Shown here piece after piece: positions 33,703 to 42,922 of a stretch of DNA of 64,000 nucleotides (position 1 is the first letter of the stretch; the number at the start of each line of letters is the position of its first letter). The position numbers and the translations under genes were made by a program. The stretch is from Brumimicrobium sp035497735 (GTDB lineage Bacteria; Bacteroidota; Bacteroidia; Flavobacteriales_D; Crocinitomicaceae). The stretch spans positions 1 to 64,000 of the forward strand of contig DATJCX010000016.1 of assembly GCA_035497735.1 (NCBI GenBank). Reading direction: 5' to 3'. The notes under the pieces were generated by a model. It searched no databases, had not been told where the DNA came from, and saw only the letters and a list, made by a program, of their open reading frames with translations.

Positions 33703-34401
33703 ATGGGAAGTGGTAAATTTGCAGTAATTGGAGTTGGGAAGTATGGTTCCAATATCGCGCGACGTCTAGCAGAAAAAGGGGCACAAGTGTTCGCTTTTGA
33801 TATCGATGAAAATAAGATTGAAAACATTAAAGACGACGTTGCTTTTGCGGTGACATTAAATAGCGCCGATTTTAAGGCAATCTCTTCACAGAAATTGGAT
33901 GATTTAGACGCAGTAGTTGTTGCGATTGGAGATAATTTTGAGGCAACTGTTTTAACAGCAGTTCATCTAATTGACTTAAATGTAAAGCGTATTATTGCCA
34001 GAGCAAACGGAGAAGACCAACGATTAATTCTAGATAAAATTGGTATTAGAGAAATTTTAGCACCAGAAGATGAAGTTGCCTTCGTGATTAGAGAGAAATT
34101 ACTGAATCCTTCAATACTTTCCTACTTGCAATTGTCAGATGATTATGAGATTGCTGAAATTAGACCGCCAAAAGGAACCATCAATAGAACGATTGGAGAT
34201 ATCGACTTTAGAAATAAATATCAATTGACACTTGTAACGATGAGACGAGAATATGACGTCAAAAAGAAAGGTGTTTACGAGGTAGAGCAACATGTTATCG
34301 GTGTACCTAAAAGCGATACGGTTATTGAAGCTAGAGATACATTGGTTTTGTTTGGAACTGCCAAACATGTTCAACGATTTATTGATGTCAATGAATCTTG
34401 A
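33703..34401 (+). CDS. KtrA/TrkA-type potassium channel regulatory protein
   Basis: The 232-aa cytosolic protein has an N-terminal RCK Rossmann domain (VIGVGKYGSNIA near 8-19, with FDIDENKIE as the acidic end of strand two) and a C-terminal RCK_C domain (about 140-225). Such proteins bind nucleotide and gate a TrkH/KtrB channel, which is not in this window. A terminator follows. Confidence 0.93.
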   Translation: MGSGKFAVIGVGKYGSNIARRLAEKGAQVFAFDIDENKIENIKDDVAFAVTLNSADFKAISSQKLDDLDAVVVAIGDNFEATVLTAVHLIDLNVKRIIARANGEDQRLILDKIGIREILAPEDEVAFVIREKLLNPSILSYLQLSDDYEIAEIRPPKGTINRTIGDIDFRNKYQLTLVTMRREYDVKKKGVYEVEQHVIGVPKSDTVIEARDTLVLFGTAKHVQRFIDVNES

Positions 34402-34433
34402 TAAAAACACTGGAAAATAAATGATACATATAG

Positions 34434-34470
34434 ACGACCATACACCTCATCAGTAGTATGGTCGTTTTTT
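34434..34470 (+). terminator. Terminator after the KtrA-like gene
   Basis: A 10-bp perfect stem (34434-34443 with 34456-34465), a 12-base loop and a T run. Confidence 0.85.
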
Positions 34471-34481
34471 ATACATAAAAA

Positions 34482-35186
34482 ATGAAAATAATAACAGGAA
34501 CTTCGTCAGGAATAGGAAAGGCTTTAGCAGAACATTACTTAGCTAAAGGAGAACGTGTAATAGGTATTTCAAGAAGCAATACACTTCAAGATGCATTGTT
34601 TACTCATATTCCGTGCGACTTGTCGAATATAAAAGAACTGGAGCAATTAGAGTTAAAAAAACACATTACGCAACAGGACTTTCCAATTGCTTTATTCAAC
34701 AATGCAGGAACAATCGGAGATATCAATAGAAGTCACGAACTTAGCTTGAGTCATTATACACAAGTAGCAAATTTAAACATCGTTGCGCCGCAGTATTTAA
34801 GCACTTTAGTGTTGCAAACTTTCGGATTTGAAAACGTTTCATTTATACTAAACATCTCTTCTGGCGCAGGTCAGAGACCAATACCATCATGGGCTGCTTA
34901 TTGCGCTTCGAAAGCTGCGATTGATTTGTTCTCAAGAACATTGCAAGAAGAAATACTAGAACTAGGTTATTCAACTAGAATATTTAGCGTTGCTCCTGGT
35001 GTAGTAGATACTCAAATGCAGGTTACCATTCGCCAAAGTGGGGAAGAAAACTTCTCGCAGAACAAGAAGTTTATCGAACTAAAAGAAGAGAATATGCTTC
35101 GTTCACCAGAAGAGGTAGCCCAACTTTTAACAGAATTATTAGCAAACATGCCTTCGCTTGAAGAAGGAGTTGTACTTAGGGTCTAA
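34482..35186 (+). CDS. Short-chain dehydrogenase/reductase
   Basis: The 234-aa NAD(P)-dependent oxidoreductase has TGTSSGIGKAL at the N-terminus, the NNAG motif near 74, the catalytic Ser in ISSGAG near 126 and the YCASK Tyr/Lys pair near 139-143. It resembles the sepiapterin/benzil-reductase-like branch. Substrate unknown. It begins directly behind a terminator and should have its own promoter, which I could not define. Confidence 0.88.
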   Translation: MKIITGTSSGIGKALAEHYLAKGERVIGISRSNTLQDALFTHIPCDLSNIKELEQLELKKHITQQDFPIALFNNAGTIGDINRSHELSLSHYTQVANLNIVAPQYLSTLVLQTFGFENVSFILNISSGAGQRPIPSWAAYCASKAAIDLFSRTLQEEILELGYSTRIFSVAPGVVDTQMQVTIRQSGEENFSQNKKFIELKEENMLRSPEEVAQLLTELLANMPSLEEGVVLRV

Positions 35187-35262
35187 TTCGTAATTTAACG
35201 CCTGTTTTAAGCGTCTTCTATAACCACTACGATTATTCCATTAAATATGTTTTGACCAAGAA

Positions 35263-35294
35263 AAAAGCGGTGAAAGTTACTTTCCACCGCTTTT
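35263..35294. terminator. Bidirectional terminator between the SDR and the giant adhesin
   Basis: A long stem AAAAGCGGTG...CACCGCTTTT with a further AAAG/CTTT pairing inside and a single bulged C. A/T runs on both sides serve both convergent transcripts. Confidence 0.88.
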
Positions 35295-35318
35295 AATATT
35301 TTATAAGTTAGTTATGAA

Positions 35319-38300
35319 CTATCGAAGTAAATTCACGTGACCTACAAATGTTTTCACATGTCGTGTATCCATCGTTGTTCTTACTTCAATTTTCCAAACA
35401 TACGTTCCATCTCTACAAAGCTCTCCATCCACTCCGTATGTTCCGTTCCATCCAACCTCAGCGTTGTGTGACTCGAACATTAATTCACCCCAACGATTGA
35501 AGATATACAAAGTATATCTCTGTGGATCAAATCCTGCTGTAAGTATTGGTTTAAACGTTTCGTTAACACCGTCTTCATCTGGTGTAAATGTATTCGGAAC
35601 ATAGAACAATAGCTCTTCTGTAAAGTCAACTACAACTGATGTTGTATCCACACATCCTTCAGCTGAAGTTGCCGTCAGTGTAACAACATAAGAGTTGCTT
35701 TCATTGTGCGGGAAGTTGTGTACAGGTGAGAATTCATTTGAAGTTCCTAAACCATCACCAAAGTCCCAATGATAGGTACTACCTCCTTGCGTTTGGTTCA
35801 CCATTTGTGACGTCCAGTTGTAGGAATACAGATCTTGTGGACTTGGATAGAAACTTGCAATTGGCCCTGGTGCAACTTCAACTACTTCAACAAGATTTAC
35901 ATTATTGCTACATCCTGTTGCCACATCAATAACCGTCGTTAAGTAATATCCATATGTTCCAGGGTTTTCTGTTGGCACACCAACACTTGAAGTATTCCCT
36001 CCATAAGTTTGAACTGTCTTATCTGGACCGTTGTTGATGTTGTAAACGAATAGGTAGTTACCCGTTCCGTCTGCCCCATTAAATAGGATATGCGGATACT
36101 CTTCGTTTTCACACACCGTTGTTGAACCAGACATTGTTGCTGTTGGCAATGGGTTAACTGTAATTGAAACTGTTCCTGATGCGTCATTTGAACATGAAGT
36201 TGAACTTGCATCTTGAACAGAAATTAATTCATAAGTTACCGTACCCACAGCATTTGTTGGAACTGGAATCACTGCAGTATTTCCAGAAGAAACAACTGTT
36301 TGATTGATACCACCATCAACACTATAAGTGAATGTATAAGGTGCAGTACCGTTCATTCCAGTAAAGATTACCGTCGGTAAATTAATATCACCAAAACAAG
36401 CATCTCCCGAAGCTGAAATAGTTGCTAAAGGAAGTGGGTTCACAACAATTACTGCTGTTTGATTGGTAATGTTACTTACACATGTTGTAGTACTCGCATC
36501 TTGCACTGATAACAACTGGTAAGTAAAGGTACCTGGTGAAAAAGTTGGAACAGAAAGTGTAATCGTATTTCCTGACGAAATCACTGTTTGTGCCGGCCCA
36601 TTATTAATTGAATAAGTAAATGAATACGGCGCTGTTCCTTCTGAACCTGTAAGGGTAATTGTTGGAGCTGCTCCGTTTTGACAAACATCTGTTGAACCTG
36701 TAATCGTTGCTGATGGCAATGGATTAACAATGATTGTTGTACTTTGAGCACTCACTGTATTCGAACAAGCAGTTGAACTCGCATCTTGTAACGATATTAA
36801 GTCATAAACGAAAGTTCCCGCCGTTGATGTTGGTGCCAAAACAGTTCCAGTGTTTCCAACTGAAGTTACTGTTTGAGGTGCACCACCATTAATGGTGTAA
36901 GTGAACGTATAAGGTGCTGTTCCTCCTGTACCTGTAAAGCTAACTACTGGCTCTCCATCATTCTGACAAACAATTACTGTTGCAGATGAAGAAATAGCAG
37001 CACTTGGAAGTGGATTCACTAAAATGGTAGCTGTTTGACCTGAAACTCCGTTTGAACATGTTGTTGAACTCGCATCCTGAACAGATGTTAAATTGTAAGT
37101 AAACGTTCCTGAAGTTCCAGTTGGTGCAGTTACAGTTGCTGTGTTACCAGTTGAAGTTACTGTCATTGCTGAACCACCATTAACTGTATATGTAAATGTA
37201 TAAGGTGCAGTTCCATTCGCTCCTGTAAATGTAATTGTTGGTTCAGTATCGTCTTGACAAATATCCATTGTTCCAGCGATAGTTGCTGTTGGTAATGGAT
37301 TTACAAGAACTGTTGCAGTTTGTCCAACAACGTCATTTAAACAAGTTGTAGAACTCGCATCTTGAACGCTAGTCAATTCATAAACGAATGTTCCAGCTGT
37401 TCCAGTTGGTGCAGTTACAGTAACTGAATTACTTGGTGTTGTAATTGTTTGTGAAGCACCGCCATTGATAGTATAAGTAAATGTGTAAGGCGCTGTTCCG
37501 TCGGCTCCAGTGAAAGTAATCGTTGGCGCTGAATCGTCTTGACAAACATCGATTGTCCCTGCAATTGTTGCAGTTGGCAATGGGTTAACAATTACCGTTG
37601 CTGTTTGAGTAGCAACTGCATTAATACATGTTGTTGAACTCGCATCTTGAACGCTAGTCAACTCATAAACGAATGTCCCGTCTGTTCCAGTTGGCGCAGA
37701 AACCGTTGCAGTATTTCCTGTTGAAGTTACTGTTTGGTCTGTTCCACCGTTGATGTTATATGTAAATGTATATGGTGCTGTCCCATTCGCTCCTGTGAAA
37801 GTAATCGTTGGTGCTGTTCCGTCTTCACAAACATCAATTGTTCCTGCAATTGAAGCAGTCGGCAATGGATTTACAATTACCGTAGCTGATTGATCAGCAA
37901 CTGCATTGTTACAAACAGTAGCACTAGCATCTGCTACAGAAATAAGTGTGTAAATGAATGTTCCATCCGTTCCTGTTGGTGCTGTTACCGTTGCTTCATC
38001 TCCAGTTGAGGTCACTGTTTGTGCCGTTCCACCGTTGATATTATAGGTGAAAGTATAAGGTGCTGTTCCGTCTGCTCCTGTAAAAGTAATTGTTGGTTCA
38101 GCATCGTCTTGACAAACATCGATTGTTCCTGCAATTGAAGCAGTTGGCAATGGATTTACAATTATCGTTGTAGTTTGCGTCGAAGGCACTACGTTACCAC
38201 AAGCTGTTGAACTCGCATCTTGTACATTTGTTAAAACGTACTCAAACGTTCCTGCAGTTCCTGTTGGTGCAGTAATTGTTGCTGTATTTCCTGTTGAAGT

Positions 38301-41300
38301 TACTGTTTGTGGAGTTCCGCCATTAATCGTATAAGTGAAAGTATATGGTGCTGTTCCTGTTGCTCCTGTAAACGTAATTGTTGGCTCAGCATCGTCTTCA
38401 CAAACGATAACTGTGGCATCCGTATCTACAACTGCACTCGGTAGAGGATTTACAAGAACAGAAGCTGTCTGTCCTGTTACTACATTCGAACAAGTTGTTG
38501 AAGTTCCATCTATTACTGATACTAAGTTGTAAGTAAACGTTCCTGCTGCTCCTGTTGGTACAGTTACAGTTGCTACGTCTCCTGTTGAAGTCACTGTTTG
38601 TGTTGCACCGCCATTAACTGTATAAGTAAATGTATAAGGTGCAGTTCCATTCGCTCCAGTGAAAGTAATTGTTGGCTCAGTATCGTCTTGACAAACGTCT
38701 GTTGTTCCTGCAATCGTCGCTGTTGGTAATGGATTAACAATAACTGTTGAACTTTGAGAATTCACTGTGTTTGAACAAGCTGTTGAACTTGCATCTTGAA
38801 TAGAAACTAAATCATAAACGAAAGTTCCAGCTATTCCTGTTGGTACTGTTACCGAAGCACTATTCCCAGTCGAAGTGATAGTTTGATCCGCCCCGCCGTT
38901 AATTGTGTAAGTAAATACAAAAGGCGCTTCTCCTTGCGTTCCTGTGAAAGTAATTATTGGTTCAGTATCATCTTGACAGATAGTAATCGTTGCACTACTA
39001 CTTACCGAAGCATTTGGTGCTACATTAACGATAATCGTTGCTGACTGGTTTGTTACAGTACTGATACAAGCTGTTGAACTTGCGTCCTGAACAGAAATCA
39101 CTTCATAAACAAAAGTTCCTTCAACATCTGTAGGAACAGAAACTGTTGCTGTATTCCCAGTTGAAGTTGCTGTTTGTGGCGCACCACCGTTAACCGTATA
39201 AGTAAAAGTGTAAGGTGCAGTTCCATTTGATCCTGTAAAAGTAATTACTGGTGGCGCATCGTCTTGACAAATATCTACCGTCCCGTTAATTGTTGCACTT
39301 GGTGAAGGATTCACAAGAACAGAAGCAGTTTGACCTGTTACAGTGTTTGAACAAGTAGTTGAACTTCCATCTACAACTGAAGTAATTTCATATGTAAATG
39401 TTCCTGCTGTACCTGTTGGTGCGTTGACAGTTGCTATATCTCCTGTTGAAGTAACTGTTTGTGGAGTTCCACCATTAATGGTATAAGTAAAAGTGTAAGG
39501 TGCAGTTCCATTTGCCCCAGTAAAAGTTAATGTAGGTGCGGTTCCACTCTGACAAACATCAGTTGTTCCTGCGATTGTCGCTGTTGGCAATGGATTTACA
39601 ATTACAGTTGTAGTTTGAACTGAAGCAATTACGTTCCCACAAATTGTAGTACTAGCATCTGCTACATTTGTCAATTCGTACACGTAAGTACCTGCTGTAC
39701 CTGTTGGCGCAGTCACTGTTGCTGTGTTTCCTGTTGACGTCACCGTTTGAGGTGCACCGCCATTAATCGTATAGGTAAATGTATAAGGTGCTGTTCCGTC
39801 TGTTCCTGTGAAAGAAACTGTTGGCGCTGTTCCATTTTCACAAACCATGATCGTCGCATCTGAATCTACTACCGCATTAGGTAATGGATTCACAATTACT
39901 GTCGTGCTTTGAGATGAAATCGTGTTTTCACAAACTGTTGTACTTGCATCTACTACTGAAATTACTTCGTAAACAAATGTTCCTGCTGTTCCAGTTGGTG
40001 CAGTTACAGTTGCTGTGTTTCCTGTTGAAGTTACTGTTTGTGGAGCTCCACCATCAATTGTATAAGTAAATATGTAAGGTGCAGTTCCGTTAGATCCTGT
40101 AAAAGTAATTGTCGGTTCTGCATCATCTTGACAAACGATAATTGTTGCATCAGAAGATACTACTGCGCTTGGTAACGGATTTACTGTTACCGTTGTCGTT
40201 TGCGTTGGAGGCACTACGTCACCACAAGTTGTTGAACTAGCATCTTCAATGTTTGTCAATGCGTAAACATAAGTCCCAGCTGTTCCTGTTGGTGCAGATA
40301 CCGTCACAGAATTTCCTGTTGAAGTTACTGTTTGTGGAGCTCCACCATTAATTGTATAAGTAAATGTGTAAGGCGCAGTTCCATTTGCTCCTGTAAATGA
40401 AATTGTTGGTTCAGCATCATCTTGACAAACGATAATCGTTGCATCAGAATCTATTACTGCACTTGGCAAAGGATTCACAATTACAGTTGCTGTTTGACTT
40501 GTTACTGTACTCTCACAGATAGAAGAACTTGCATCTTCCACATTGGTCAATTCATAAACAAAAGTTCCTGCTGTTACAGTTGGTGCGGTTACAGTTGCTG
40601 AATTTCCTGTTGAAGTTACTGTTTGTGGCGCACCACCATTTACCGTATAAGTAAATGTGTAAGGTGCTGTTCCATTTGCTCCTGTAAAGGTAATTGTTGG
40701 CGCAGTGTCATCTTGACAAACTTCTGTTGTCCCAGCAATTGTAGCTGTTGGAAGTGTGTTTACGATTACCGTTGCAATTTGCCCCGTTACCGTATTCGAA
40801 CATGTTGTAGAACTTGCATCAACAACTGAAGAAATTTCGTATTCGAATGATCCTGCTGTACCTGTTGGAACTGTTACAGTTGCTACGTCACCAGTTGAAG
40901 TTACCGTTTGGGAAGTACCTCCATTTATCGAATATGTAAATGTATAAGGTGCTGTTCCGTTTGCTCCTGTAAAAGTAATTGTTGGTGCAGCTTCTCCTAA
41001 ACAAACCTCAGTTGTACCAGCAACCGTAGCTGTTGGCAGCGGATTTACTATAATGATCGCGTCTCCTGTTACTGGAACCGAACAACCATTTGCATCTACT
41101 ACCGAAACTAAGTTGTAGGTAAAAGTTCCTACTGTTCCTGTTGGCGCTGCAACTGTTGCTATGTTTCCTGTTGAAGTTGCCGTTTGATTTGCACCTCCAT
41201 TAATATTGTATGTAAACGTATATGGTGCAGTTCCGTTTCCTCCTGTGAATGTAATCGTTGGATTACCACCATTTTGACAAACCTCAGCAGCTCCATCTAT

Positions 41301-42725
41301 TGTAGCAGTTGGATCTGGATTTATCACGATAGAAACTTGATCGGTGTTTTCACACTCGTTGGCATCTGTTCCTGTTACAGTATAGGTTGCTGAAGTCGTT
41401 GCTGTAAAAGGTACGCCGTCAACCACGCCGTTATCCCAAGCGTATGTTGTAGCTCCACTCCCACTTAAAGTAACAGATTCACCATTACAAATAGCTAAAT
41501 CTGCTCCTGCATCAACGTTTGGTAAAGGATTTACTGTAACTGCTACATCGTCTGTGGCGGTACAAGTCCCGACTGTTGCTGAAACCGAATAAACGGTTGT
41601 TCCAGGTGCGGTAGGCGTAAAAGGTACACCGTCCACAACTCCATTATCCCAAGTTACTGTATGTCCATCTGGATTATTCGCTTGTAAATTAACAGGTGAA
41701 CCCAAACAAACTGAAAAGTCATTAGGTGCAGAAATGTTTGGTAAATCAGCTGCAGGATTTACGACAACCTGATCTGATACCACAATTGGTGCTCCTCCTG
41801 CACAGGGTGTATAAGTAGCTTCAGCGGTATAAGTTGTGGAAATAGTTGGACAAACAGTAATCGTTTTGTCTGTACTGATTACGTTATTATTTTCGTCTAA
41901 CCATCTGAATGTGTAGATTGAAGCTCCATTTGGACTAAATCTCCACGCTTCAGAGTTGCTAGTATTAACAGCCCATGTACCAGTATTTCTACCTGGTGCA
42001 GCAATTCCAGCTCCACCACCATTTCTTTGAATTCCAATAACAGCATTACCGTAATTCCAGTTTGTACACAAGTCCTTTCTTTGAACAAAAACATCGATAG
42101 CATTCGTTGTTTCATATAAAACCATCATAGATGAACTTCTGGCTCCAGGACAATTATCGCTATTATAATGCGGTAAGTTTTCAAATACTACAGCTAAAAT
42201 ACGACATGGTGCTTCCCCTAAGAGGTAGTACCTAACAGAACCTCCTGCAGAAGTACCTGGTTCCATATCGTGCAGTACTCCAAAAATGTTCCCCATACTA
42301 TTCAATGCTGCAGACGGACAACTTGCGGTAAAACTCCAAGGTTGACCACCTGTTCTACCATTTCCTAAAGAGATGGCACCGTTAGAACCAATAGTTGCTT
42401 GGGTATAAGTTTGTCCATAAAAACAAAATGAAAAAGGTAAATTAATAACTGGACTCCATACGTCGTCCGTTCCAACAGAAACCGCTGTTCCTCCAGGTTG
42501 ATTAAATGGAATTGGTGGCGCATACGGAATAGAAGCAACAGTATAAGATGTGGTTGCACCTGTTTCAAAAGGAAATGCAGTCAGCGTTGTACAAGTTTCT
42601 GTACAATCTAATGTTACATCAGGACCTGCATCAACAGCAGGACATCCAGGGAATTGAGAAAATGACAAAAATGACAAACTCCAAAAGAACCCTATCAAAC
42701 TAATTCGAAAATAATTACCAACCAT
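35319..42725 (-). CDS. Giant repeat adhesin with gliding-motility CHU_C domain (SprB-like)
   Basis: The 2468-aa surface protein is exported by T9SS. It has a signal peptide (about 1-23) and an N-terminal domain with many aromatic and Cys residues (about 30-280). Two short Ig-like repeats contain WDNGVVDGVPFT. Then come 19 tandem repeats of 93-98 aa (about residues 465-2280), each containing a P-L-P start, a VCQDD-like stretch and ITFTGANGTAPYTFTYTING. A PKD-type domain (HWDFGDG) and a type B sorting domain (FYVPNTFTPDEDGVNETF, then IFNRWGELMFES) end the protein. Each repeat usually holds two Cys. By analogy with SprB-like proteins it would serve adhesion or gliding. Confidence 0.9.
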   Translation of the reverse strand: MVGNYFRISLIGFFWSLSFLSFSQFPGCPAVDAGPDVTLDCTETCTTLTAFPFETGATTSYTVASIPYAPPIPFNQPGGTAVSVGTDDVWSPVINLPFSFCFYGQTYTQATIGSNGAISLGNGRTGGQPWSFTASCPSAALNSMGNIFGVLHDMEPGTSAGGSVRYYLLGEAPCRILAVVFENLPHYNSDNCPGARSSSMMVLYETTNAIDVFVQRKDLCTNWNYGNAVIGIQRNGGGAGIAAPGRNTGTWAVNTSNSEAWRFSPNGASIYTFRWLDENNNVISTDKTITVCPTISTTYTAEATYTPCAGGAPIVVSDQVVVNPAADLPNISAPNDFSVCLGSPVNLQANNPDGHTVTWDNGVVDGVPFTPTAPGTTVYSVSATVGTCTATDDVAVTVNPLPNVDAGADLAICNGESVTLSGSGATTYAWDNGVVDGVPFTATTSATYTVTGTDANECENTDQVSIVINPDPTATIDGAAEVCQNGGNPTITFTGGNGTAPYTFTYNINGGANQTATSTGNIATVAAPTGTVGTFTYNLVSVVDANGCSVPVTGDAIIIVNPLPTATVAGTTEVCLGEAAPTITFTGANGTAPYTFTYSINGGTSQTVTSTGDVATVTVPTGTAGSFEYEISSVVDASSTTCSNTVTGQIATVIVNTLPTATIAGTTEVCQDDTAPTITFTGANGTAPYTFTYTVNGGAPQTVTSTGNSATVTAPTVTAGTFVYELTNVEDASSSICESTVTSQTATVIVNPLPSAVIDSDATIIVCQDDAEPTISFTGANGTAPYTFTYTINGGAPQTVTSTGNSVTVSAPTGTAGTYVYALTNIEDASSTTCGDVVPPTQTTTVTVNPLPSAVVSSDATIIVCQDDAEPTITFTGSNGTAPYIFTYTIDGGAPQTVTSTGNTATVTAPTGTAGTFVYEVISVVDASTTVCENTISSQSTTVIVNPLPNAVVDSDATIMVCENGTAPTVSFTGTDGTAPYTFTYTINGGAPQTVTSTGNTATVTAPTGTAGTYVYELTNVADASTTICGNVIASVQTTTVIVNPLPTATIAGTTDVCQSGTAPTLTFTGANGTAPYTFTYTINGGTPQTVTSTGDIATVNAPTGTAGTFTYEITSVVDGSSTTCSNTVTGQTASVLVNPSPSATINGTVDICQDDAPPVITFTGSNGTAPYTFTYTVNGGAPQTATSTGNTATVSVPTDVEGTFVYEVISVQDASSTACISTVTNQSATIIVNVAPNASVSSSATITICQDDTEPIITFTGTQGEAPFVFTYTINGGADQTITSTGNSASVTVPTGIAGTFVYDLVSIQDASSTACSNTVNSQSSTVIVNPLPTATIAGTTDVCQDDTEPTITFTGANGTAPYTFTYTVNGGATQTVTSTGDVATVTVPTGAAGTFTYNLVSVIDGTSTTCSNVVTGQTASVLVNPLPSAVVDTDATVIVCEDDAEPTITFTGATGTAPYTFTYTINGGTPQTVTSTGNTATITAPTGTAGTFEYVLTNVQDASSTACGNVVPSTQTTTIIVNPLPTASIAGTIDVCQDDAEPTITFTGADGTAPYTFTYNINGGTAQTVTSTGDEATVTAPTGTDGTFIYTLISVADASATVCNNAVADQSATVIVNPLPTASIAGTIDVCEDGTAPTITFTGANGTAPYTFTYNINGGTDQTVTSTGNTATVSAPTGTDGTFVYELTSVQDASSTTCINAVATQTATVIVNPLPTATIAGTIDVCQDDSAPTITFTGADGTAPYTFTYTINGGASQTITTPSNSVTVTAPTGTAGTFVYELTSVQDASSTTCLNDVVGQTATVLVNPLPTATIAGTMDICQDDTEPTITFTGANGTAPYTFTYTVNGGSAMTVTSTGNTATVTAPTGTSGTFTYNLTSVQDASSTTCSNGVSGQTATILVNPLPSAAISSSATVIVCQNDGEPVVSFTGTGGTAPYTFTYTINGGAPQTVTSVGNTGTVLAPTSTAGTFVYDLISLQDASSTACSNTVSAQSTTIIVNPLPSATITGSTDVCQNGAAPTITLTGSEGTAPYSFTYSINNGPAQTVISSGNTITLSVPTFSPGTFTYQLLSVQDASTTTCVSNITNQTAVIVVNPLPLATISASGDACFGDINLPTVIFTGMNGTAPYTFTYSVDGGINQTVVSSGNTAVIPVPTNAVGTVTYELISVQDASSTSCSNDASGTVSITVNPLPTATMSGSTTVCENEEYPHILFNGADGTGNYLFVYNINNGPDKTVQTYGGNTSSVGVPTENPGTYGYYLTTVIDVATGCSNNVNLVEVVEVAPGPIASFYPSPQDLYSYNWTSQMVNQTQGGSTYHWDFGDGLGTSNEFSPVHNFPHNESNSYVVTLTATSAEGCVDTTSVVVDFTEELLFYVPNTFTPDEDGVNETFKPILTAGFDPQRYTLYIFNRWGELMFESHNAEVGWNGTYGVDGELCRDGTYVWKIEVRTTMDTRHVKTFVGHVNLLR
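35885..41325 (-). repeat. 19 tandem repeats of about 285-294 bp inside the adhesin gene
   Basis: Counted from the conserved boundary segment (G-G-N-A-A-T-G-G-A-T-T-T-like on the plus strand) near 36144, 36428, 36712, 37004, 37289, 37575, 37861, 38146, 38437, 38722, 39013, 39301, 39587, 39881, 40173, 40464, 40756, 41036 and 41310. Two subfamilies differ in the opening: PLPTATIAGT type and a 3-residue-longer PLPSAVVDSDAT type. The outermost copies are the most diverged. Confidence 0.85.
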
Positions 42726-42891
42726 ATCGCCTTCAATTTAAGTTATTCGGTTAGTAGAGATGTAAGTATTTTAGTGTCAATTTTTTTTTGAGTAGTAGGT
42801 CAGGACGAATTATATAAGTGTATGTATAATCAATAAACGACTAATATAGAAAATAGTTGCCGAATTTGTTAATAATATAAAAAAATAAATA

Positions 42892-42915
42892 AAAAAGAGG
42901 CTTGCGCCCCTTTTT
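42892..42915 (-). terminator. Terminator of the Ig-repeat barrel gene
   Basis: A 10-base stem with one A-C mismatch (42892-42901 with 42906-42915). On the minus strand it is followed by a long T-rich tail. Confidence 0.7.
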
Positions 42916-42922
42916 CTAATTT

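Noticed and set aside
35726..42568. Several short frames on both strands inside the giant adhesin
   Set aside because: They arise from the repetitive coding sequence and recur with its period.
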